From the NCBI RefSeq assembly GCF_900119895.1, contig NZ_FQLR01000004.1, forward strand, positions 124,001-188,000: DNA of 64,000 nt, read 5' to 3'. How positions within the stretch are numbered: the first letter of the stretch is position 1; every line of letters begins with the position of its first letter. Positions 1 to 9,009 of this stretch are shown here, in pieces. A program made the position numbers and the translations under genes. Source of the DNA: Collinsella phocaeensis (GTDB taxonomy: Bacteria; Actinomycetota; Coriobacteriia; Coriobacteriales; Coriobacteriaceae). Below the pieces are notes generated by a model. It was given only the letters and a program-made list of their open reading frames with translations. It ran no database searches and was not told the DNA's origin.

Positions 1-1
1 C

Positions 2-3000
2 GCCGCAAACGTCCAGAACCTCAAGGAGTTCACGGAGTACGCCAACAGCAAGGGCGTTGCCACGGGCCTGTGGACCCAGTCCTACCTGAGCCCCGACAGC
101 AACCCCAACACGCAGTGGCAGCTGCTCCGCGACTTCTCCTCCGAGGTCAAGACCGGTGGCGTGACCACGCTGAAGACCGACGTCGCGTGGGTCGGCCCCG
201 GCTACTCCATGGCGCTCGACGGCACCAAGACCGCGTACGACATCGTGACCGAGCAGGCCGGCTTCCGCCCCAACATCATCACCCTGGACGGCTGGGCGGG
301 CACCCAGCGCTTCGGTGGCATCTGGACCGGCGACCAGACGGGCGGCAACTGGGAGTACATCCGCTTCCACATCCCCACGTTCATCGGCCAGTCGCTGTCC
401 GGCAACCCCAACGTGGGCTCCGACAACGACGGCATCTTCGGCGGCCAGCCCGTCATCGCCACGCGCGACTACCAGTGGAAGTCCTTCGCCCCGCTCATGC
501 TCGACATGGACGGATGGGGCAGCTACGTCAAGGCCCCGCAGACGCACGGCGACCCCTACACGGGCATCTCCCGCATGTACCTTAAGCTGAAGAGCCAGCT
601 CATGCCGTACATCTACACCACCGCAGCCTCCGCCGCGAACATCGACACGGGCAACGGCGACGCCGGCATGCCCTTCGTCCGCGCGATCCTGCTGTCCGAC
701 GACTCCGCGTACGCCGCCAGCACGGCAACGCAGTACGAGTACACGATGGGCGAGGACTTCCTGGTGGCCCCGATCTACCAGAACACCGACGGCGACGACG
801 CCAACAAGGGCATCGGCGACGGCGACGACGTCCGCAACGGCATCTACCTGCCCGGCACCGAGAAGGACATCTGGATCGACTACTTCACCGGCGACCAGTA
901 CCGTGGCGGCCAGGTCCTGAACAACTTCGAGGCTCCGCTCTGGAAGCTGCCGCTGTTCGTGCGCGCGAACGCCATCGTCCCCATGTACGAGCCCAACAAT
1001 AGTCCCGACCAGGTGGACCGCACGGTTCACAACGTCGAGTTCTTCGCCACGCAGGGCGACAACGAGTACACGCTCTACGAGGACGACGGCACCTACGTCG
1101 AGAACAAGATCGACGAGTCCGATGAGGAGTACGGCCGCGAGGCGACCATCTCCTACGGCTCCAACGTCAAGACGAAGTTCACCTCCAGCGCGAAGGGCGA
1201 TACCGCGACGTTCAAGGCGGGCAAGTCCGAAGGCGGCTACGACGGCTATGACAGCAATCGCAGCACCACCTTCGTGGTGAATGTCTCCGCGAAGCCCCAG
1301 GAGATCGTCGCGAAGAACGGCGACGAGCAGCTCAAGGTTACGACGGTGGCATCCCAGGAGGAGTTCGACGCCGCCAAGCCGGCAGCCGGCGAGGCCGTGT
1401 ACTTCTACAACGAGAAGCCGAACCTCAACTACAACGCCACGGCCGAGAGCGAGTCCGTGCGCAAGGAGGGCTTCTCCAGCACCGAGATCGTCACCAACCC
1501 CAAGGTGTACGTGAAGTTCGCCAAGGCGGACGTGAACGCCGTCGAGCAGACGCTTGAGGTCACCGGCTTCGCCAACGAGGGGGCGCTCTCGGGCACCGAG
1601 CTCGATACCAGCCTCAAGGCGCCGGCAAATCTCGCCGCGCCCGCGGACGGACTCACCCCGACGAGCATCAAGCTCACCTGGGATGCGGTCGCGGGCGCCG
1701 AGGGCTACGACATCGAGATCGACGGCATGCTGAACAGCATCCCGAGCGGGAAGACCGGCGAGTTCACCGTGACGGACCTCGCCTACAACTCCGAGCACGA
1801 GTTCAAGATCCGCACCCGCGGCGGTAAGGGCTACTCCGAGTGGAGCGCCCCTCTCAAGGTCAAGACCCTCGAGGACCCGTGGCGCAACGCGCCCGCGCCC
1901 GTCGACGTCGCCTGGGAGGGCGGCGAGCACTGGGGCGCGCTCAAGCTCGCGTTCGACCATGACGACAAGAGCGGCAGCGCGTTCCACTCCACCAACGGCG
2001 GAGAGGCCATCGGCATGCCGATGACCATCGACTACGGCAAGGTCTACGCGCTCGACGAGTTCGTCTACACGCCGCGCCAGGACAACGGCGGCAACGGCAA
2101 CGTCTCCAAGATGAAGATCGAGACGAGCGTCGACGGCGCCCACTGGCAGGACCACGGCGTCGCCGAGTGGGACAACAAGGGCGAGGGCAAGATGAAGCCC
2201 AAGACCGTGAAGCTCGAGGGCACCTCCGCGCGCTACCTGCGCCTCACCGTTCAGGAGTCCACGGGCGGCTTCTTCTCCGCGACCGAGCTCGCGCTCTACA
2301 AGGTCGACAAGACCGAGGGACAGGAGACCGGCTCGCTGAAGGCCCCGGCGACCGTGGGCAGCGAGGACGAGCAGCACATCGACAACTGCGTCGGCCGCGA
2401 GAACCGCGGTACCGGCGTGGCCGACTGGAACTCCCACGTCGCCCAGTCCTCCGCCGACTTCAACCTGAACGGCGCGTACGACGTCTACGACATGTCGTTC
2501 ACGATGTCCAAGCTCGACGGCGGCACCAAGAAGGAGGGCAAGGTCGGCGGCTCCATCGCCGTCGCGCCCGAGAAGGCTTCCGTCAAGGCGGGCGAGACCG
2601 TCACGGTCGCCGTGCGCGTCGACGGCGCCAAGAACGTCAACGCCATGGGCGCGCTCGTCAAGTACCCGGTCGCCGACTTCGAGTTCGTCAAGGGCAGCAT
2701 CCAAGTGACCGACGGCGCCAAGGGCATGGTCAACAAGTCCGGCAACTACACCTTCGGCGAGGAGCTGGACTCCGTGAACATCGCGCTCGCCAACAAGGGC
2801 GACCAGGAGCTGTACGCCGGCTCCGAGGACATCGCGACCTTCCAGCTCACCGCCAAGCGCGACTGCGAGGTGGCCCTCGACAGCCAGGCGTGGCTCATCG
2901 GCCCTGCGCAGGACTTCGTGACCGCCGGCGAGGGCGAGGTCGGTCCGCAGATGAAGGAGCTCGGCCAGGACGCGTTCAACATCAGCCTCACCAACGAGGG

Positions 3001-4141
3001 CTATCCCACCGATGACGGCACGAACGTCGAGAAGCTCGTCCAGCAGAACAGCTACGACGGCCTCTTCAACGACAAGGAGAGCGACCGCGAGTTCGAGTTC
3101 AAGTGGTTCATGGGTGCCGACCAGCCCTTCGACATGAAGGTCGGCCTGCCGGCGAACCTCACGTTCGAGCTCAAGGAGCCGCGTGCGCTCGCCAACGTGG
3201 AGCTGTTCAACGGCGCGGCGAACTCCAACGGATCCATCAACAGCCTCGAGGCGGTCATCACCTTCGAGGACGGCACGACGCAGGAGTTCAAGGGCGGCGA
3301 CTTCGACACGAACCAGCCCCAGTACACCTTCGAGATCTCCGAGGCCAACAAGGCCAAGGCGGTCGCCAAGGTCGAGATTCGCCCGCTGACCTCCACGGGC
3401 GTGGCGACCGGCATCGAGAACCCCGAGAACCGCATGCTCACCATCGGCGAGATCAACTTCAACTACATCGAGGGCGACCAGAAGCCCGAGGCCGAGGCGG
3501 ACAAGTCCGCGCTGGCGGCCAAGGTCGCCGAGCTCAAGGACCTCGCCAACGACGGCTACACGGACGAGTCCTGGGGCGCGTTCCAGAAGGCGCTCGAGGC
3601 GGCCCAGGCCGTGCTCGATAACGCCGAGGCGACGCAGCAGGATGTCGACGGCGCGCTCAAGGCGCTCACCGACGCCCACGCCGGTCTGGTGAAGCCCGAG
3701 GCGCCGCAGGTGGACAAGTCCGCGCTTGCGGCTAAGGTCGAGGAGCTGAAGGGCCTCGCCGGCGACGGCTACACGGCCGACTCCTGGAAGGCCTTCGCGG
3801 ACGCGCTCGCTGCCGCCCAGGGCGTGCTCGATAGCGCCGACGCCACCCAGCAGCAGGTCGACGATGCCCTCAAGGCGCTCGAGGCCGCCCATGCCGGCCT
3901 CGTGAAGGACGAGGGCCAGGGCGGCACCGGCGGCCAGGGCGAAGGCCAGGGCCAGGGCGGTTCCGACAACACCGGTTCCGGTGACGCAGGCGCCCAGGGC
4001 AAGCCGAACGGCAAGCCCGGCACGAGCGGCGATCTTGCCCAGACCGGCGACGCGACCGCGATCGCCGTGGGTGCGACCGGCGTGCTCGGCGCCCTTTCCG
4101 CCGCGGTGGGCGCTCTGATCCATCGCCGCCGTCGCGACTAA
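2..4141 (+). CDS. Wall-anchored GH31 family glycoside hydrolase, C-terminal part (5' end outside window)
   Basis: The frame is open from base 2, so the start lies upstream; about 1,379 residues are visible. The first 160 codons carry the GH31 barrel: LKTDVAW holds the likely nucleophile Asp and GIWTGDQTGGNW the likely acid/base Asp. Then, by nucleotide, come beta-sandwich domains to about 1,600, an Fn3 domain (about 1,615-1,875), an F5/8-type carbohydrate-binding module (about 1,880-2,310), a dockerin-like segment (about 2,390-2,510), a cohesin-like domain (about 2,540-2,930), another discoidin-like region (about 3,010-3,470) and two FIVAR repeats (about 3,500-3,900). The end has a glycine-rich spacer, an LAQTG sorting signal, a hydrophobic helix and a basic tail. 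It is presumably exported and linked to peptidoglycan by a sortase. The substrate is uncertain: an alpha-glucosidic bond or, given the mucin-type modules, alpha-N-acetylgalactosamine. Confidence 0.9.
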   Translation, partial: AANVQNLKEFTEYANSKGVATGLWTQSYLSPDSNPNTQWQLLRDFSSEVKTGGVTTLKTDVAWVGPGYSMALDGTKTAYDIVTEQAGFRPNIITLDGWAGTQRFGGIWTGDQTGGNWEYIRFHIPTFIGQSLSGNPNVGSDNDGIFGGQPVIATRDYQWKSFAPLMLDMDGWGSYVKAPQTHGDPYTGISRMYLKLKSQLMPYIYTTAASAANIDTGNGDAGMPFVRAILLSDDSAYAASTATQYEYTMGEDFLVAPIYQNTDGDDANKGIGDGDDVRNGIYLPGTEKDIWIDYFTGDQYRGGQVLNNFEAPLWKLPLFVRANAIVPMYEPNNSPDQVDRTVHNVEFFATQGDNEYTLYEDDGTYVENKIDESDEEYGREATISYGSNVKTKFTSSAKGDTATFKAGKSEGGYDGYDSNRSTTFVVNVSAKPQEIVAKNGDEQLKVTTVASQEEFDAAKPAAGEAVYFYNEKPNLNYNATAESESVRKEGFSSTEIVTNPKVYVKFAKADVNAVEQTLEVTGFANEGALSGTELDTSLKAPANLAAPADGLTPTSIKLTWDAVAGAEGYDIEIDGMLNSIPSGKTGEFTVTDLAYNSEHEFKIRTRGGKGYSEWSAPLKVKTLEDPWRNAPAPVDVAWEGGEHWGALKLAFDHDDKSGSAFHSTNGGEAIGMPMTIDYGKVYALDEFVYTPRQDNGGNGNVSKMKIETSVDGAHWQDHGVAEWDNKGEGKMKPKTVKLEGTSARYLRLTVQESTGGFFSATELALYKVDKTEGQETGSLKAPATVGSEDEQHIDNCVGRENRGTGVADWNSHVAQSSADFNLNGAYDVYDMSFTMSKLDGGTKKEGKVGGSIAVAPEKASVKAGETVTVAVRVDGAKNVNAMGALVKYPVADFEFVKGSIQVTDGAKGMVNKSGNYTFGEELDSVNIALANKGDQELYAGSEDIATFQLTAKRDCEVALDSQAWLIGPAQDFVTAGEGEVGPQMKELGQDAFNISLTNEGYPTDDGTNVEKLVQQNSYDGLFNDKESDREFEFKWFMGADQPFDMKVGLPANLTFELKEPRALANVELFNGAANSNGSINSLEAVITFEDGTTQEFKGGDFDTNQPQYTFEISEANKAKAVAKVEIRPLTSTGVATGIENPENRMLTIGEINFNYIEGDQKPEAEADKSALAAKVAELKDLANDGYTDESWGAFQKALEAAQAVLDNAEATQQDVDGALKALTDAHAGLVKPEAPQVDKSALAAKVEELKGLAGDGYTADSWKAFADALAAAQGVLDSADATQQQVDDALKALEAAHAGLVKDEGQGGTGGQGEGQGQGGSDNTGSGDAGAQGKPNGKPGTSGDLAQTGDATAIAVGATGVLGALSAAVGALIHRRRRD

Positions 4142-4170
4142 CGCGGCGACCTCGTCGATCCGACGGCTAT

Positions 4171-4204
4171 GCGGGCGGTCTGCACAAGACGGCAGGCCGC
4201 CCGC
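4171..4204 (+). terminator. Likely terminator after the GH31 gene
   Basis: A 12-bp inverted repeat (4171-4182 and 4193-4204, one G.U-type mismatch) with a 10-nt loop lies 30 bp after the stop codon. The T tract after it is weak. Confidence 0.5.
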
Positions 4205-4219
4205 CTTCCCCGTTCAAAC

Positions 4220-4260
4220 CGGGGTCTCAAATTGGGGACAGGCACCGATTTGAGACCCCG
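4220..4260. repeat. REP-like palindrome, copy 1
   Basis: Perfect 13-bp inverted repeat (4220-4232 and 4248-4260) around a 15-nt loop containing GGGGACAGGCAC. The core recurs at 4445 and 8747, and a related form is at 22126. Copies with different but self-complementary arms suggest a dispersed hairpin family. The rest of the 460-bp gap to purE holds copy 2 and the purE promoter. Confidence 0.65.
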
Positions 4261-4438
4261 ATGCGGCGGCCCGCCGCATCCCGCGTTCCGGTTCGGGCGC
4301 GCGGGGCGAATATGTCGCCAGGTACCGCTGCGAGAGCCCGTGCGGCCATCCGTGCCGGCGCTTGGCAACCCCGCTTGCGCCGGGTCGCCCGGCCCCTCGC
4401 GCGTCCGCGCATATTCGCCCTGCCTGCCCGCACCGTCG

Positions 4439-4467
4439 CTCAAAAAGGGGACAGGCACCAATTTGAG
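4439..4467. repeat. REP-like palindrome, copy 2
   Basis: Short CTCAAA/TTTGAG arms (4439-4444 and 4462-4467) flank the same GGGGACAGGCACC core as the copy at 4220. It lies in the same orientation, about 215 bp away. Confidence 0.55.
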
Positions 4468-4563
4468 GGCGCCGACCTGAGGACCCCTCATCGCGCGCCG
4501 GTGCGATGCCCCGCAACTCCCATGAACATCGCATGGGCCGGATGGCTCTTCCGGGCGCTCGGC

Positions 4564-4569
4564 TATACT
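4564..4569 (+). promoter_or_regulatory. Candidate -10 box of purE
   Basis: TATACT lies 33 bp before the purE start codon. No convincing -35 box was found 17 bp upstream. Confidence 0.35.
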
Positions 4570-4601
4570 GGGGGAGTCTATCGAGCATCTAGGAGGCAAC
4601 C

Positions 4602-5072
4602 ATGTCTGAGACGGAAAAGACCCCGCTTGTCGGCATCATCATGGGTTCCAAGTCCGACCTTCCGGTGATGGAGGGCTGCACGGCGGAGCTCGAGGCCCTT
4701 GGCGTCCCCTACGAGCTGGTCGTCGCCAGCGCGCACCGCAACCCCGCGAAGGTGCACGAGTGGGCCGAGACCGCTGCCGATCGCGGCATCAAGGTGATCG
4801 TCGCCGCGGCCGGCAAGGCCGCGCACCTCGGCGGCGTCGTCGCCGCGTTCACCCCGCTGCCGGTCATCGGCGTCCCCATGAAGACGAGCGATCTCGGCGG
4901 GCTCGACTCCCTGCTGTCCATGGTGCAGATGCCCTCCGGCGTGCCGGTGGCGTGCGTCGCCATCAACGGGGCGAAGAACGCCGCCATCTTCGCGACGCAG
5001 ATTCTCGGCGCCACCATGCCCGAGTACCGCGACGCCATCGCGAAGCTCAAGCGGGAGATGGCCGAGGCCTAA
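4602..5072 (+). CDS. purE: N5-carboxyaminoimidazole ribonucleotide mutase
   Basis: PurE moves the carboxyl group of N5-CAIR to carbon 4 to give CAIR in cytosolic purine synthesis. The 156-residue length is typical of bacterial class I PurE. The N terminus has the phosphate-binding [13 protein letters not shown], followed by the SAHRNP loop (residues 46-51) and an [10 protein letters not shown] segment (the family usually has AAGXAAHLPG), all active-site signatures. AGGAGG lies 7 bp before the ATG. The gene stands alone here, with no purK or other pur gene next to it, and a strong hairpin terminator follows 17 bp after the stop, so it looks monocistronic. Confidence 0.95.
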   Translation: MSETEKTPLVGIIMGSKSDLPVMEGCTAELEALGVPYELVVASAHRNPAKVHEWAETAADRGIKVIVAAAGKAAHLGGVVAAFTPLPVIGVPMKTSDLGGLDSLLSMVQMPSGVPVACVAINGAKNAAIFATQILGATMPEYRDAIAKLKREMAEA

Positions 5073-5088
5073 GGGCAGATGAAGTCCC

Positions 5089-5124
5089 GCGGGCGCGCGC
5101 TCAGCCGCGCGCCCGCATTCTTTT
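5089..5124 (+). terminator. Rho-independent terminator of purE
   Basis: Perfect 11-bp GC-rich stem (5089-5099 and 5106-5116) with a 6-nt loop, followed by ATTCTTTT. Confidence 0.75.
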
Positions 5125-5160
5125 GGCACGCATGAGCGGGTACGGCTCGGAGGGAGAGGC

Positions 5161-6990
5161 GTGACGATGTTGCATTCCGATCGGGAGGGATTGGTCGGGG
5201 GCCGCGGCCCCGCGCCGGCGCCGCGCGCCGCATCGAGTTTTGCGGACCGCACGGAATCCGATCTGTTCCCGGAGCTCTCCTCTCCTGGCCGTACCGCGCA
5301 GACGACCCCTGTCCCGGCGCCCCGCGTTCGCATGGTGTCGGCGGGGACGCATTTCGCGGCTCCCGTGGCCGATGGGCCCGGAGCGCGCGCTGCCGGGGAG
5401 GCTTCGGCGAGCGGGCGCCGCGCTCCCGCGCCCGCCGCGGTCTCGGATGACGACAACGCATGGGTTCCGCGGCCCGTCGGCGCCCGCTTCGCTCCGTCGA
5501 AGGCGGGGGCGGCGCCCGGATCCGCCGGCTCTTCCGCGCGCGAGCGCATTGAGCGCCAGGCGAGCGCCAACCCGTTCGATACGGCGCAGTTTCTCATCGC
5601 CGCCGGATGTGCCCCCGCCGTGCCGGTGCCGTCCGCTCCCGCTTCCTTCGCGCCGGCTTCCGCAGCGCCCGCTGCTCCGTCCGCGCCGGTGAAGCCGATG
5701 CCGGATGCGACGCCCGGACGGCTCCATCCCGCGGGTGGGACGGCGGCCTCACCGGCTCCGTCGCGCGCCGTCCCCGTTTCTCCCGCCCCCACCGCCGCCC
5801 CAGTCGCTGCGGGCGGGGCCTCCCCTCGATTCGCGAACAGCGCCGCGTCCAGCGCTGCCTATGCCATGACTCGTCATCCAGAATCCGTCCGTAACGCTGC
5901 GCCCGCCTCGCCGGACCCTGCTCGCTCGGTCCCTGTCGGCTCCGTCGCGAACATGCGCCCCGCCGCACCCGGCTTCGGTGCGCCCGGTCGTGACGTCCCG
6001 GCTCCCGCGCACCCGGCCGATGCGGCCTTCGATGCCGCCGCGACGGGCCGCATTCCCGTGCCCCGCGCGTCTGTCGCCCCCGCCGTCCAGGCGTCGGTTG
6101 CCGCACGGGCTGCAGCGGCGCCCGGGCGGGCATATTGCGCATCGGCTTCCGGCTCCGGTGCCGTTCCGCCGCGCGGGCCCGTGCCGTCCGGCTCCGCGTC
6201 CGGCTTCCAGCCGCCGGAGCCTCCGCGCAAGAAGAAGGGCGGTGCGCTCTCCATCGTGCTGATCGTCGTGGGCGTGGCGCTCCTGCTCGTTGCGGGCGGC
6301 CTGTTCATCAAGGCCCAGATCGGCTACAAGCAGGCGGAATCCACGTACGCCGGACTGCAGCAGTACGCGGTTTCGGCTGACAGCGGAGACGGCGTGCCCG
6401 ATGTCGATTTCGACGGCCTTGCGGCCATCAACCCGGATATCGTCGGATGGATCTACGCCCCGGGGACCCCGATCAACTATCCCGTCGTGCAGACGGACGA
6501 TAACACCACGTACCTCACCAAGCTGTTCGATCTTTCGGGCAACGGGTCGGGGACCATCTTCATGGATATGGACGACACGGCCCCCGGCATGGTGGACCAG
6601 CAGACCACGCTGTACGGGCACCACATGAACGACGGCAAGATGTTCAAGGTCGTGGACAACACGCTTGACCAGGCGTCGTTCGATGCGTTCCCCTTCGTGT
6701 ACTACATCACCCCGAGCGCCACATACAAGCTGCGGCCGCTTATGACGGCGCAGGTCGAGGATACCTATGTGGACGCCCGAAAGACCAACTTCACCGGTGA
6801 GGGCGAGTCGCTCCGGGCCTATCTCGAGGACATGCTCGCGCACGCCAAGGCTCAAGCCGACGACGCCGCGGCGCGCATCGAGGATACGGATCAGGTGATG
6901 AGCCTCGTGACGTGCGCCGGCGAGATCATCCCGCGCACCACGCGCGCCGTCATGGTGCTTACGGTCGAGGAGGTCACGGCCCGCCAGTAG
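5161..6990 (+). CDS. Class B sortase with long Pro/Ala-rich N-terminal tail
   Basis: A membrane transpeptidase that cleaves LPXTG-like sorting signals and joins the protein to the wall or a pilus. The catalytic domain fills the last 230 residues. It has the class B opening NPDIVGWIYAPGTPINYPVV, the catalytic His in LYGHHMNDGKMF, the Cys in SLVTCAGE and the Arg in IIPRTTRAV. One membrane segment (about residues 362-383) precedes it. The first 350 residues are a low-complexity Ala/Pro/Ser/Arg tail predicted to be cytoplasmic, where most SrtB proteins have only a few residues. The GTG at 5161 is 7 bp after GGAGGGAG; an ATG two codons later is also possible. The LAQTG and LPQTG proteins in this window are plausible but unproven substrates. 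Confidence 0.88.
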   Translation: MTMLHSDREGLVGGRGPAPAPRAASSFADRTESDLFPELSSPGRTAQTTPVPAPRVRMVSAGTHFAAPVADGPGARAAGEASASGRRAPAPAAVSDDDNAWVPRPVGARFAPSKAGAAPGSAGSSARERIERQASANPFDTAQFLIAAGCAPAVPVPSAPASFAPASAAPAAPSAPVKPMPDATPGRLHPAGGTAASPAPSRAVPVSPAPTAAPVAAGGASPRFANSAASSAAYAMTRHPESVRNAAPASPDPARSVPVGSVANMRPAAPGFGAPGRDVPAPAHPADAAFDAAATGRIPVPRASVAPAVQASVAARAAAAPGRAYCASASGSGAVPPRGPVPSGSASGFQPPEPPRKKKGGALSIVLIVVGVALLLVAGGLFIKAQIGYKQAESTYAGLQQYAVSADSGDGVPDVDFDGLAAINPDIVGWIYAPGTPINYPVVQTDDNTTYLTKLFDLSGNGSGTIFMDMDDTAPGMVDQQTTLYGHHMNDGKMFKVVDNTLDQASFDAFPFVYYITPSATYKLRPLMTAQVEDTYVDARKTNFTGEGESLRAYLEDMLAHAKAQADDAAARIEDTDQVMSLVTCAGEIIPRTTRAVMVLTVEEVTARQ

Positions 6991-7008
6991 CCGCGGCTAT
7001 ATCGAGGG

Positions 7009-7050
7009 GCGGGCCGTGCCAAAGGGGACGTACCCTTTGGCACGGCCCGC
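7009..7050. terminator. Perfect palindrome, likely sortase terminator
   Basis: Perfect 18-bp stem (7009-7026 and 7033-7050) with a 6-nt loop, followed by TCTTTTGAG. It starts 19 bp after the sortase stop. The central GGGGAC...CCC recalls the REP-like palindromes, so it may be a domesticated copy. Confidence 0.65.
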
Positions 7051-7185
7051 TCTTTTGAGATGACGACGGTCGCCACCGGGGCGCACCTCCCCGGCACGGC
7101 ATCGGGCGCTTTGGGCCTAAAGAGAAGCCCGGCACCGCACGGCGCGGCACCGGGCTGTGTCGTTGAGTGGGCGCTCCGGCCGGCC

Positions 7186-8502
7186 TTAGGTCTCGGGGCG
7201 GTCCATACGGCTGGAGACGTCCGGATGGATGCTCATGCTCTGGAAGCGATGGGCCATGTACGCGTTGTCGAAGTGGTCGGCGTAGAACTGCTCCACGGGC
7301 GAGGTGGGCGCAAGGCCGCTCGAGCGGGTGAACCAGCAGTCCAGCGCCTGGATGGTCATGCAGGCGTTGACGAGCATGAGCGCCGCGGCGATCGTGGTGA
7401 GCGAGTAGCGGAGCTTCCAGGGAATGAGGTTGATGAGCGCGAGCAGGCGCGGCAGGCACAGCTTGATCCAGAAGACGCCCAAGATGCCCCACATGATCAT
7501 GAAGGGCGTGGAGGTGCGGCTCGCGAAGATGATCGCCATGGGGTCGGGCACGCCGGGCAGCAGCTCGTAGGAGTAGCTCCAGGCGATCGCGCCGAACGAC
7601 GTCTGCATCCACCAGCTCACGCTGGCTTCGAACACGCCTCCCACAAAAGCGCTCACCAGGAAGATGAACAGGAAGTTCTTACGGTAGAAGCGGTTGAGGA
7701 TGATGGTGAGCAGCACGGCGCCCACGCCGTAGATGGGGGAGAAGGGCCCGAAGAGCAGGCCCGCGCGGTCCTGGTACACGCCGGGGTCGACCCACACCAT
7801 GTGGAAGATCACCTCGATGATGAGGCCGAGCACGCAGCACACCATGAAGACCCAGAACAAGTTGAAGAAGTTGAGCTTGATGTAGCCTTCCCCGGAGAGG
7901 TCGCGGCCGAGCATGCCCTCGGCGGCCGCCTCGCGGTCCTCGAGGTCGCGCAGACGGCGCTGGAGCTCGCGCTCCTCGCGGAGCGCCGGATCGACCGAGA
8001 TGGAGATGGCGGCGAGAATGGCGAGCTGGATGGAAGGGCGAATAAGGTGCAGCCCGAAGCCCTGAAGCATCACGTCGACGATGATCTGCGCGATGCTCAG
8101 AAAGATGAGGACGTACGACCAGCGGGCCGCATCGCGGCGATAGCTCTTAAGCAGGGTCCAGCCGAAGATGATGGATCCGACTGCCGAGACGAACGAGATG
8201 ACGAAGCCGATCGCGTTGACGGCCACGGTGAGGGTGAGGTTGGTGCCGATGATGGCGGCTTCGGGGTCGGTGAAGATGAGGTAGGCGCTGATGCCGAAGA
8301 AGGCGCCCAGCAGCGGCAAGGAGATGACGCCGCCCAGCAGGCAGATGACGCCGTAGACCTTCATGAAGAGGGGGACCTCGCGGCTATGGAGCGGGGTGGG
8401 GGTCTCCGGATCGAGGTCGTTGCCCGGAAGGTCGTAATCGATCCTGTTTCCGGTCTTGTCGTCAGCGGTGATGCGCACGGTCGCGGTGTCTGATGTGCTC
8501 AA
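7186..8502 (-). CDS. CmpB-type multi-spanning membrane protein (putative ABC transporter permease, PF06541-like)
   Basis: An integral membrane protein of about 438 residues. The N-terminal half has about five hydrophobic helices. A charged, coiled-coil-prone linker (around REERELQRRLRDLEDREA) follows, then the conserved C-terminal half with IIEVIFHMVWVDPGVYQDR, GPFSPIYGVGAVLL and FVGGVFEASVSWWMQ. That pattern belongs to the DUF1113/CmpB family, named permease without firm functional proof. The TTG at 8502 is chosen because GGGAG lies just before it and the upstream open frame is GC-rich and lacks family character; spacing is short (4 nt). No ATPase gene is adjacent, so a transport role is only nominal. 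Confidence 0.8.
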   Translation of the reverse strand: MSTSDTATVRITADDKTGNRIDYDLPGNDLDPETPTPLHSREVPLFMKVYGVICLLGGVISLPLLGAFFGISAYLIFTDPEAAIIGTNLTLTVAVNAIGFVISFVSAVGSIIFGWTLLKSYRRDAARWSYVLIFLSIAQIIVDVMLQGFGLHLIRPSIQLAILAAISISVDPALREERELQRRLRDLEDREAAAEGMLGRDLSGEGYIKLNFFNLFWVFMVCCVLGLIIEVIFHMVWVDPGVYQDRAGLLFGPFSPIYGVGAVLLTIILNRFYRKNFLFIFLVSAFVGGVFEASVSWWMQTSFGAIAWSYSYELLPGVPDPMAIIFASRTSTPFMIMWGILGVFWIKLCLPRLLALINLIPWKLRYSLTTIAAALMLVNACMTIQALDCWFTRSSGLAPTSPVEQFYADHFDNAYMAHRFQSMSIHPDVSSRMDRPET

Positions 8503-8649
8503 TGAACTCCCATTTCGCCTGCGAGGATAGATTTGAGACACTATACCGCATATGGGTGTTGCGTCGCTGAGCGGGTCGCGCCACCGCTTGCGGCTACGCA
8601 CCCGGCAGGCGCGCCGCTCCATCGGGTGTACTGCCCTCTCGCTGGGTGC

Positions 8650-8715
8650 AAACGGTAGCACAAGTCGACAAAACTCCACCGATCCCGGTAGTTTTTCCGA
8701 CTTGTGCTACCGTTT
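8650..8715. repeat. Long hairpin of 18 + 6 + 4 bp
   Basis: Perfect 18-bp arms (8650-8667 and 8698-8715) enclose further complementary steps (8670-8675 with 8690-8695, 8678-8681 with 8686-8689) and a 4-nt loop. It lies between the start of the CmpB-like gene and tRNA-Ser, in a 363-bp gene-free stretch. Confidence 0.7.
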
Positions 8716-8737
8716 CCGGCCTCCCCGCGATTCCTTG

Positions 8738-8768
8738 CCTCAATTTGGGGACAGGCACTTTTTTGAGG
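8738..8768. repeat. REP-like palindrome, copy 3
   Basis: CCTCAA/TTGAGG arms (8738-8743 and 8763-8768) surround GGGGACAGGCAC, the core seen at 4233 and 4447. Confidence 0.6.
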
Positions 8769-8827
8769 TTCCCCGCCGTTTCCTCAGCTCCGCGCCCTTG
8801 CGGGTTCGAATCCATGCGCGTTCCACT

Positions 8828-8852
8828 AAAAAGCGAGCCCGAGGGACTCGCT
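8828..8852 (-). terminator. Terminator of tRNA-Ser(UGA)
   Basis: Read on the minus strand, AGCGAG...CTCGCT forms a hairpin followed by five Ts. The same style of hairpin follows the tRNA-Ser(CGA) gene at 21988. Confidence 0.7.
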
Positions 8853-8865
8853 GCACGACAGAACC

Positions 8866-8955
8866 TGGCGGAGAGAGGGGGATTCGAACCCCCGGGACGC
8901 TTGCGCGCCCAACGGTTTTCAAGACCGCCGCATTCAACCGCTCTGCCATCTCTCC
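8866..8955 (-). tRNA. tRNA-Ser (anticodon UGA)
   Basis: 90 nt including an encoded CCA. The GGAGAGA/TCTCTCC acceptor stem has discriminator G, and the anticodon loop CTTGAAA gives UGA. The long variable arm is typical of serine tRNAs, and the T loop is GGTTCGAATCC. It reads UCN serine codons. Confidence 0.96.
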
Positions 8956-9009
8956 GTGAGAGGTAATGATAGCATCGAATCATGTGTAACGGGCAGACGG
9001 GAGGGCATT

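Noticed and set aside
4138-4668. Overlapping small frames before purE
   Set aside because: They cover palindromes and promoter sequence, have no ribosome sites and have low-complexity content.
8956-9009. Earlier GTG start of the TadA fusion at 8956
   Set aside because: It abuts the tRNA-Ser 5' end with no room for a leader; GGGAGGG marks the GTG at 9010.
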